A stretch of 7,743 bases of DNA from Myxococcales bacterium (GTDB lineage: Bacteria > Myxococcota > Polyangia > Fen-1088). The position numbers and the translations under genes are program-made. The notes below the pieces were generated by a model, which saw only the letters and a program-made list of their open reading frames with translations, did not search any database and was not told the DNA's origin. The stretch is from positions 24,501-32,243 of the forward strand of contig PMJE01000204.1 in NCBI GenBank assembly GCA_003157315.1. The letters are read 5' to 3'. Of this stretch, positions 1 through 5,893 are shown piece after piece; the first letter of the stretch is position 1, and each line of letters opens with the position of its first letter.

Positions 1-1703
1 TGCACACGTGGGACTTTCTAGTGCCCGGGCTCAGCGAACCTCTCACACGTTGGATGATGGCGCTGCACACGGAATTCTCGCTGTTCCTGTGGACATTGGT
101 CGGGGTTGGGTGTGCGGCGCGCTGGTTGGCTGCCGAGGTACGGGTGCGTGGCGCGTGGGCGGCATTTTTTCTGTTTCCCGGCATCTTCGTTTACGACGGA
201 AATATGGGCGGCGCCCAAGATCACATTGCCGCCTCTTTCATCTTGCCATTGTTCATGCTGTGCGTGCGCCTACCGGCACAGCGTTCCGACACTGCGTTTG
301 CGCTTTGGGGGATAGTTGGGGCAGGGGCGTTGCTGAGCAAGTTTCAGACCGTCTACTTCATCGGGCCAATGATCCTATTGCTGGTCTGGCGGCTGGTTCG
401 TGCCGGGGAATCTTTTCGTTTGGCGTGGCGACGAATTCTGCGCGTCGCTGCCGTCATCTTGGCGACAGTTGTCGTGGTTACTGCCCCGCATTTCGTGAAG
501 AACACAGTTTTTCACCACAATCCGGTCTACCCGCTGGCCCAGGACTGGTTTACCGGCAGTCGGCCAACCGTGCCGGATGCGCCGCTTTTGGTCCGCTACC
601 TCCTTACCGATTGGAATTGCAAACCGTCGGGTGATGTCTGGCACCGCTTGGTGCAGGCGGCGGAGCTGATCTTCACCTTTGCGTTCAAGCCGCACTACGC
701 GTTCATGGGGAATCTGCCGACCTTCGGTTTTCTCTTCACACTGACGCTGCCGCTATTGCTGTTTGTGACCGGCGCGAGACGTCTGTGGGTCGGCGCCATT
801 GTTTCACTGATGGCGCTGTTCTGCTGGGCGTCCACCTACCTGGTGGACCGCAACCTTCAGATCATCCTGCCGCTGTTGGCGGCCACAACGGCCGCCATTC
901 TGGTTCGCGCCTGGGCGGTCGGGTGGTTCGCTCGTCTGGGAGTTGTCGCGCTGGTGGCGCTACAGATCGTCTGGGGAGGGGACCTGTGGTTCGCCGGCTC
1001 CGACCGCATGATGAACAGTATCTCGCTGATTCGCAGCAGCCTTGACGGGCGTGGCAAGAGTCGGTTTGCCGGAATGTCCGCCGACTACTTCGCTTTGGAT
1101 CGTGCTTTGCCAAAGGACGCAGTCGTGTTGCTGCACCACTGGCACCCGCAGTTGGGAATAAATCGGCAAACCTATTTGGACTGGGCGGGCTTCCAGGGGG
1201 TGGTGGACTACCGCGTGTTCAAGAACGTGCGGGACTTCTACGATCGTCTGCGCGCCCTGGGCGTGACCCACGTCGTCTACCTTCCCGGCGAGCAAGCCGC
1301 GTCCTCCAAACAGGAAGACGTTATTCTCTTGAGCTTGGCGCTCGGCTACGGCCAGCCGCGCACTCGCCTTGGGATGTTCGAGATGTTTCCCCTGCCTGCT
1401 GACGCCCCGCCTGCACGCCCACCGCTCAAGGTGGTGACCATGGGTCTTGGGAGGTACGGCGACGGACTTTATGACGTAAGTGATCTGGGGACATGCCGCT
1501 TCCTGCCCGCCGCGTATCAACACTATCCTGCCCCCAGGCTGCGGCCCGGCGCGGCCGGATTCGGTCCTCTCCTCGGTTCGGCGGATGCGGTCTTGGTTGG
1601 CGCCGGCGTGACCATGGATCCGTCGACGAAGGCCATGCTTGCCAAAGACTTCCAGATGGCCGTGCCCTACCCGGGCCTGTCCGTTTACATTCGCAAGAAG
1701 TAG
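1..1703 (+). CDS. GT-C fold glycosyltransferase-like multi-pass membrane protein (5'-partial)
   Basis: Probable inner-membrane glycosyltransferase of the GT-C superfamily (GT39/ArnT-like), which would move a sugar from a polyprenyl-phosphate donor to an acceptor on the periplasmic side. The frame is open from base 3 without a stop before the GTG at 21, and the residues upstream of it (HTWDFL) read as normal protein, so I treat the gene as entering from the left edge rather than starting at 21. Counting from that GTG (560 codons), there are about eight hydrophobic segments between residues 15 and 320. A KN..F..NPVYP motif lies at about 160-171, of the kind seen after a membrane helix in GT39-like proteins. 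A soluble C-terminal domain (about 330-560) contains HHWHPQLG and LRALGVTHVVYLP, as in many GT-C tails. The acidic catalytic loop expected near the N terminus would be in the missing part. It ends with TAG, 57 nt from the convergent neighbour's stop. Its base composition looks less GC-rich than the right half of the window. Substrate unknown. Confidence 0.75.
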   Translation, partial: HTWDFLVPGLSEPLTRWMMALHTEFSLFLWTLVGVGCAARWLAAEVRVRGAWAAFFLFPGIFVYDGNMGGAQDHIAASFILPLFMLCVRLPAQRSDTAFALWGIVGAGALLSKFQTVYFIGPMILLLVWRLVRAGESFRLAWRRILRVAAVILATVVVVTAPHFVKNTVFHHNPVYPLAQDWFTGSRPTVPDAPLLVRYLLTDWNCKPSGDVWHRLVQAAELIFTFAFKPHYAFMGNLPTFGFLFTLTLPLLLFVTGARRLWVGAIVSLMALFCWASTYLVDRNLQIILPLLAATTAAILVRAWAVGWFARLGVVALVALQIVWGGDLWFAGSDRMMNSISLIRSSLDGRGKSRFAGMSADYFALDRALPKDAVVLLHHWHPQLGINRQTYLDWAGFQGVVDYRVFKNVRDFYDRLRALGVTHVVYLPGEQAASSKQEDVILLSLALGYGQPRTRLGMFEMFPLPADAPPARPPLKVVTMGLGRYGDGLYDVSDLGTCRFLPAAYQHYPAPRLRPGAAGFGPLLGSADAVLVGAGVTMDPSTKAMLAKDFQMAVPYPGLSVYIRKK

Positions 1704-1760
1704 GTAGGCGAAGCCAGCCGGCTCTGGGTGCTACGACGGGCGCGGCGACGGCGGTTCCGC

Positions 1761-3371
1761 TCACTTCGCGACCTTCACCTGGTAGATCCTGAAGGACTCG
1801 TCTACCAAGATGGCGGGCTTGCCGCGGAAAACCAGCGTGCTGGTCAACCCCGGAGTGGGCCCCGGCGCAAGGTCGTAGTTGAGGACGATGAGCGCGGTCC
1901 CGTCCGCCGATCGCGCCAATCGCCGGGCGTGCTCCAAGACCTGCTCACGGCTGACCGAAGACCGGCGGCTGTGCCACACAATCGCCTCGGCCGTCTCGCC
2001 GGTCTCGGGATAGAAGAACGGCTGGTCCAGGGTCGAGGCCACCGCGCTAGTCGGAGCATCGGGATCCCCGACAACCGGCAGGCCAAGCAGGTGATGCTCG
2101 CGGATGAAGCTCGCCGCCTCCTCGGAGCCCGAGAAGATCTCCCGGCTGTCGGTGCGAAGCGCCGCAAACCCGGTGAGGCACTGGAGAACAAGGTTGGTCG
2201 CCAGCAATGCGTGAAGTACTCGATCGGGAAACCGCCCTCGGGTTTCGCGCGCGTGGAGCCACACACACGCCAGCAGGAGAATGAAGCAGTTCCCAAGGTG
2301 GCGCAGCCCCCCCGAATATATGAAGTGCTGGAACAGCATCATCGCCACGACCCCCAACCCATAGGTCACAACCGCCCGTGGCGAGCGGCGCAGAACCACG
2401 ATCCACACGCCAAACCACAAGACGCCTAGCCAGGGGATCAGCCAGGGGCCAAAGCTCCACCCGCTCCCCAGCCAGTCTGCTTGGAGCCAGTTCCAACTGG
2501 TGAGCGTGTGAAAAGGAAACATGACCTGCCAGTAGCGGGCAGCGATGTCGCGCAACACCGTCCCTGTGATCGGCAAGGCCGGGCCAGGGCTGTACATGTC
2601 ATCGGCCGGCGGAATTGTCGTGATCACCGTCAGCGCCAGGCTGAGCAAGTACAACCCGAAACCGATCATCCATCCGACGGGAAACACGACGCGGGCCCGG
2701 GCGTCGGAGTCGTCGGGGCGCCGGAAACTCGGACCGTGTGAGAAGAGAAAGACCCCGAGGGCCACCGCCATCAGCATCCCGTACATGCTGGTGGCGGCCA
2801 ATAGCGACAACAGAATCGCGGACGGTACGTACCGGATGCGGCGGGGATGATAGAGCGCGCAAAACCAGAACGTCAGGAGTAATCCCAGGGCATAGGTGCG
2901 GGAGATGACGCCGTATTCGTAGACCAAGTAGTACGACCCGAGTAGAAGAACACGGAGAATGCGCGGCAGCGGCGCGTACCGGAGCCAGAGTCCCGCCGCC
3001 GTCACAACCAGCGCGACCGTCACAAAATGAAGTGTTACGAAGCTACTGCTGAGGCGCGAGACGAGATACAGAACGTAGTACCAGAGGAACGGATGTCCCT
3101 CGTAGCGGCGTTCTCCGGTTAGGAGATCCCAGAGCCCATGGGATGCGCGCCCCATTGACCAGCACTGCAGCTCATCGCGCCACATCTCGTGGTGCAAGTG
3201 ACCGAACACCAGAACCAACGCGAAAAGCGCGGCGCCCATCAGCGTGAACGACCACCCGCTCTCATATCTTCCCGCACAAGCCCGGTATACCCACCCGAGC
3301 CAGGTTCTCCTGCGGCTGCCCGGTGTCGCGGTCGCCATCGTCGTCGCGGCGGTTGTGGTTGTGGATGTCAA
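1761..3371 (-). CDS. GT-C (GT39-like) glycosyltransferase-type membrane protein
   Basis: A 536-residue multi-pass membrane protein, probably a GT-C glycosyltransferase acting on a lipid-linked sugar. After a first membrane segment (about 41-59), HHEMWRDE at 60-67 places an acidic D-E pair in the first periplasmic loop, the usual catalytic position in GT-C enzymes. GHPFLWY at 92-98 resembles the HPPLYY-type motif of GT39/PMT relatives. Further hydrophobic segments run to about residue 400, including a GGLRHLGN segment at about 354-361. The tail from about 405 to 536 is soluble. The first start is TTG at 3371, overlapping the upstream gene's TGA as TTGA (4 nt), which suggests translational coupling. 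An alternative ATG at 3338 would remove the Thr/Ala-rich residues 2-16. Neither start has a strong ribosome binding site. It is the second gene of a two-gene unit with the discoidin protein. Acceptor and donor cannot be told from sequence, and it may instead be an uncharacterised GT-C-like protein without activity. Confidence 0.78.
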   Translation of the reverse strand: MTSTTTTAATTMATATPGSRRRTWLGWVYRACAGRYESGWSFTLMGAALFALVLVFGHLHHEMWRDELQCWSMGRASHGLWDLLTGERRYEGHPFLWYYVLYLVSRLSSSFVTLHFVTVALVVTAAGLWLRYAPLPRILRVLLLGSYYLVYEYGVISRTYALGLLLTFWFCALYHPRRIRYVPSAILLSLLAATSMYGMLMAVALGVFLFSHGPSFRRPDDSDARARVVFPVGWMIGFGLYLLSLALTVITTIPPADDMYSPGPALPITGTVLRDIAARYWQVMFPFHTLTSWNWLQADWLGSGWSFGPWLIPWLGVLWFGVWIVVLRRSPRAVVTYGLGVVAMMLFQHFIYSGGLRHLGNCFILLLACVWLHARETRGRFPDRVLHALLATNLVLQCLTGFAALRTDSREIFSGSEEAASFIREHHLLGLPVVGDPDAPTSAVASTLDQPFFYPETGETAEAIVWHSRRSSVSREQVLEHARRLARSADGTALIVLNYDLAPGPTPGLTSTLVFRGKPAILVDESFRIYQVKVAK

Positions 3372-4156
3372 TGTACGGTTACCCGTCCGAGATGAAGAAT
3401 GCTCTTGCGCTCTACCCGCAGGCGCACGAAGCGGCCCCGCGTCGCCGCAAACGACGCCGTCCAGTCGCTAAAATCCCCGCGACGATAGCCGACTTGCCGC
3501 CAGGCGAGCCCATCCTGGCTGACCTCGATCACCAGCGGCAATGCACGTTCGCGGCAACAGTCGCGCCGATTGGCGACGGTCACGTCGTGAAGAACCTGGA
3601 CCCCGCCCAAATCAATCGTCAGCGACGGAGACATCTCGTCGCGGGTGTGAAACAACCCCACGGGTGCATTCGGGTCGCCCATGATTCCCTGAAGCGGGTA
3701 ACCCTCTATCGTGCTGCTTGCCACCCATGGTTTGCCCTCCGCCAGGTCGGGCGGGAACATCGTCCGGCGGAAGGGAGGCACGGCGGCGATCAGCACACCG
3801 AGAACCAGCATCGATCCGAGGACGCCGCGCCCGATCGCGCGACGCCGACGGGCCAGCCAAAGCACGCCGCTGCGATCGTCCAGCTCCTTTTGCACGGCCT
3901 GGCGTAGCTCCACCCCCACCAGCGCTTCCGCGTTCCTCGAAGACGTGGCCCCGCCGGCTCTCACCGTGCGCAGCGCCTTGCGATACAGGCGATCAGCGCG
4001 CAGGGACGCGGCCGCGGGACCCTGCGGCGACAGCGCGATTCCCCGCCCCAGCTCAAAGAATCGCCGGGCCCTGCGAACCCGGGCGAATTCGCGCAGGGCC
4101 AGGCGAATGCTCGCACCGGACCTTCTGAAAAATAGCGGTTCGAATCGAAGGGGCAC
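3368..4156 (-). CDS. membrane-anchored discoidin (F5/8 type C) domain protein
   Basis: A 262-residue protein in three parts. Residues 1-108 are strongly basic and probably cytoplasmic, and I do not recognise a family there. One membrane segment lies at about 109-127. A C-terminal region at about 138-262 fits a galactose-binding-like discoidin/F5/8 type C fold (PF00754 type): GKPWVASS near its start, IDLGG at 181-185, NRRDCC at 196-201, EVSQDGLAWRQV at 211-222, and FVRLRVER followed by HLGRVTV at the end. Such domains commonly bind glycans or phospholipids; here it would face the periplasm. The adjacent cysteines 200-201 are unusual for a short extracytoplasmic domain. The frame opens immediately after a TGA at 4157-4159, so GTG at 4156 is the first possible start, preceded by a weak GGGA five bases upstream. 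An ATG at 4160 is in another frame that stops at 4053. The stop overlaps the GT-C gene start, so the two are probably made together. Confidence 0.72.
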   Translation of the reverse strand: MPLRFEPLFFRRSGASIRLALREFARVRRARRFFELGRGIALSPQGPAAASLRADRLYRKALRTVRAGGATSSRNAEALVGVELRQAVQKELDDRSGVLWLARRRRAIGRGVLGSMLVLGVLIAAVPPFRRTMFPPDLAEGKPWVASSTIEGYPLQGIMGDPNAPVGLFHTRDEMSPSLTIDLGGVQVLHDVTVANRRDCCRERALPLVIEVSQDGLAWRQVGYRRGDFSDWTASFAATRGRFVRLRVERKSILHLGRVTVH

Positions 4157-4186
4157 TCATGTCCCAGTTAGCAAGATCCGTACCGC

Positions 4187-4217
4187 TGTATACCAGGAGC
4201 CGGGTGGTCGATGCCAA
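4187..4217 (-). promoter_or_regulatory. possible sigma-70-type promoter for the discoidin/GT-C pair
   Basis: On the minus strand TTGGCA (4217-4212; 5 of 6 to TTGACA) is followed after 19 nt by TATACA (4192-4187; 4 of 6 to TATAAT). TGG directly before the -10 gives the extended -10 pattern TGn. Transcription would begin near 4180, about 24 nt before the GTG at 4156, which is a sensible place for this gene pair. The 19-nt spacer is longer than ideal, and a match of this quality can arise by chance. Confidence 0.35.
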
Positions 4218-4283
4218 GCCTTTTTCCACGTTTTCGGCTGCCCTCACTGTCGTAGCAACCGCCCGCCCGGACATCTCCGTCGC

Positions 4284-4320
4284 GGTCGCGTCTCGCTCAC
4301 GTCGAGCCACTCGCGGGACC
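4284..4320 (-). repeat. imperfect inverted repeat (possible transcript-end hairpin)
   Basis: Read on the minus strand, the 37 nt fold as GGTC/GACC, then GCG/CGC with a CC bulge, a 4x4 internal loop (AGTG/GAGA), GCTC/GAGC and a five-base loop GACGT. It begins 15 nt after the stop of the methyltransferase at 4335. There is no T-run after it, so it is not a standard intrinsic terminator; it could stabilise the 3' end of the operon transcript or aid termination by another route. In GC-rich DNA such folds are common. Confidence 0.3.
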
Positions 4321-4334
4321 TCTGGCAAGCGGTG

Positions 4335-4970
4335 CTACCCATTCGTCCACGAGGTACATTCATAGAGCGCAAGGGATTGCGGCGCGAACAACGGCATGCT
4401 GACGCGGCCGACGGGCCGCAATAGCTTGCCGAGCGCAGTGGTAATCTGGGCCGGAGTGGTGACGTGGTGTTCTTCGATGCGACTGAAGCCGAGCATGCGA
4501 AAGCAGTTGGCCATGAAGCGGTTCACCATGGGGTAGCCCGCCACCAGGGTGCCGCCCGGGGCCAGGGCGTGTGCCAGACCACGGGCTGCCGCTTCGGCGT
4601 CCGCGACATGTTCCAGCACCGACACACACACCACCGCGTCGAACGCGCCGGCCGGCAGGGCGGTCGGATCCAAGAGGTCCGCCACCTGAAAGCTGGCGGC
4701 GCACCCGGGGCTGACCAGGGATTCGAGCCCAGTCGTCAGCACAAGATCGGTGCCAAGATACTCGGGAAAGCCCGCGGTCAGGCTGGGCACCAGGATGCCA
4801 CTGCCGACGCCCACTTCGAGCACGCGCCGGCCCCCGCCCGGGACTAGGTGTAGGCCCATCTTCAGACGGTGGCGGTAGAGAAGGCCGATCACAGGCCGGT
4901 AGTAGTAGGGCAGGGGATCGAACTCATTGTTGGGCACCAGCGCGCCCGGAGGTGGAAACTGGAATTTCAC
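4335..4970 (-). CDS. class I SAM-dependent methyltransferase
   Basis: A 211-residue cytoplasmic methyltransferase of the Methyltransf_11 type. Visible Rossmann motifs are VLEVGVGSG at 50-58 (motif I, SAM binding), the acidic D75 after strand 2, ADLLD at 97-101, FDAVVCVSVLEHV at 110-122 (motif II/acidic region) and LAPGG at 136-140. The tail (IEEHHVTTPAQI at 165-176) is probably the acceptor-recognition part and gives no clear substrate. The N-terminal stretch rich in Pro and Tyr (FDPLPYYYRP) precedes the core. The start is GTG at 4970, overlapping the TGA of the upstream gene as GTGA (4 nt), so translation is probably coupled; I see no separate strong ribosome binding site. It is the last gene of the four-gene minus-strand unit. 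Small molecule, lipid or sugar acceptors are all possible; nothing suggests DNA or rRNA methylation. Confidence 0.85.
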   Translation of the reverse strand: MKFQFPPPGALVPNNEFDPLPYYYRPVIGLLYRHRLKMGLHLVPGGGRRVLEVGVGSGILVPSLTAGFPEYLGTDLVLTTGLESLVSPGCAASFQVADLLDPTALPAGAFDAVVCVSVLEHVADAEAAARGLAHALAPGGTLVAGYPMVNRFMANCFRMLGFSRIEEHHVTTPAQITTALGKLLRPVGRVSMPLFAPQSLALYECTSWTNG

Positions 4971-5884
4971 AGTTCGGATGGCTCGTGTTGGGTGGTGGAT
5001 CGAACCGGTGCTGCCAGAATGCTGTTCGACGTGATTCTCGGTCCGATGACGAGGGAGAAAGCCTCAGAAAAGTCGGGATAGCGGCTGTTGATCATGGCTT
5101 GGAACTCGTGTTGTTTCTCTGCCAGGTCTTCCGCCACCTGTTTGCCGCGAAGCTGGGCGAGCTTTTCCCGGATTTGTGTGCGGGCTGCTTCGCTGGTGGC
5201 CACGGCGTAGGCCTGCTCAAGATGGCGAACCGCCAGGTCCTGGCTTCCCTGCGTGGTCAGCATGCGGGCCACCAGGTTGGGGATGAAGTAGGGCACGCCC
5301 TCGAAGAGCGCGGCCTGGCGCAGAATCTCGACGCCCTGCTGGCGCCAGCCGGGGATGCGTGGATCATCTGGACTGGCGTCGTTGGGTAGCTCGTAGAGCA
5401 GATTGAATCCGAGCTGGAAAGGGATTTCCCAGTCGAAGGGAAAGGCTTGCCGGCCGCGCGCAAGCACCGTATTGGCGGCCAGCACCATGTCCGGGACAAT
5501 ACGCTGGCCATTGTAGATCAGCATGGCGGCCCCGGCCAGATAGAGCCGATGGAACTGCGGATCGAGGTCGATGGCCGCACCCAGGTACTGGGCTAGCCAC
5601 TTGCTGGGCAAGCGCGCGTGCAGCTGAGTGCCAAAGTAGACGTTGGCCCGGGAATGGATCAAATCTGCCGCCAGCTCGCTGTGGCCAAGGCTGGCGAGCC
5701 GGAGAATTCTCGACGGCGGCAAGTAGAAGGTATCGGCCTCGGGCGGCCAAAGCTCATGCAAAGCATTGGCCCGCGACTGGCAGAGCAGGGCGACGCTCGC
5801 GAGCACCAGCAGCAGCACGCCGATGGTAAGCGCCAGACCAGGCCGTCGGCCGGTCGGGGTTGGGCGGGCGATCGCGCGTGACAT
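4967..5884 (-). CDS. single-pass membrane protein with TPR-like helical repeats
   Basis: A 305-residue protein with a short basic N terminus, one membrane segment at about 17-35, and a long, mostly helical soluble part that would lie in the periplasm. FYLPPSRILRLASLGHSELAADLIHSRANVYFG, roughly residues 53-85, is a pattern I associate with a group of poorly characterised deltaproteobacterial tetratricopeptide-like proteins. Helical pairs resembling TPR units follow, for example AAIDLDPQFHRLYLAGAAML at about 103-122 and DLAVRHLEQAYAVA at about 216-229, then a basic/acidic, possibly coiled region at about 232-262. TPR proteins are usually scaffolds, so a role in assembling an envelope complex is inferred, not shown. 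ATG at 5884 lies 9 nt after the regulator's stop, and its stop overlaps the start of the methyltransferase. No strong ribosome binding site is visible. Function unknown; I am surer of the topology than of the repeat count. Confidence 0.7.
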   Translation of the reverse strand: MSRAIARPTPTGRRPGLALTIGVLLLVLASVALLCQSRANALHELWPPEADTFYLPPSRILRLASLGHSELAADLIHSRANVYFGTQLHARLPSKWLAQYLGAAIDLDPQFHRLYLAGAAMLIYNGQRIVPDMVLAANTVLARGRQAFPFDWEIPFQLGFNLLYELPNDASPDDPRIPGWRQQGVEILRQAALFEGVPYFIPNLVARMLTTQGSQDLAVRHLEQAYAVATSEAARTQIREKLAQLRGKQVAEDLAEKQHEFQAMINSRYPDFSEAFSLVIGPRITSNSILAAPVRSTTQHEPSEL

Positions 5885-5893
5885 TGAAGAAAT

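Noticed and set aside
637..655. TGGCAC...GGTGCA stretch resembling a sigma-54 promoter on the plus strand
   Set aside because: The GG to GC spacing is one base too long and it lies inside a coding region with no downstream gene start.
960..1523. Minus-strand open frame (187 codons) inside the left gene
   Set aside because: It is antisense to the conserved C-terminal region of the GT-C-like protein and has no recognisable motif.
1704..1760. Terminator between the convergent genes
   Set aside because: Only a 4-bp CCAG/CTGG stem around CCGGCT is visible and there is no T-run on either strand, so I do not call a terminator.
1728..2429. Plus-strand open frame (233 codons) opposite the GT-C gene
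   Set aside because: It is antisense to the soluble tail and last membrane segments of a convincing membrane protein, and is low-complexity and charged with no family resemblance.
4294..4309. Sigma-54-like site on the minus strand (TGGCTCG-N4-GAGC)
   Set aside because: It keeps the GG-N10-GC spacing, but the -12 half is poor, the same bases form the hairpin, and the distance to the next start is about 138 nt. Such matches are frequent in GC-rich DNA.
4053..4328. Minus-strand open frame crossing the gap and the discoidin gene start in another frame
   Set aside because: The product shows no family resemblance. The discoidin frame is much longer and ends in a recognisable domain. Kept only as a caution about the start.
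3711..4424. Plus-strand open frame (237 codons) spanning the discoidin gene start, the gap and the end of the methyltransferase
   Set aside because: The product is Arg/Ser/Pro-rich without recognisable motifs and runs antisense across two better-supported genes.
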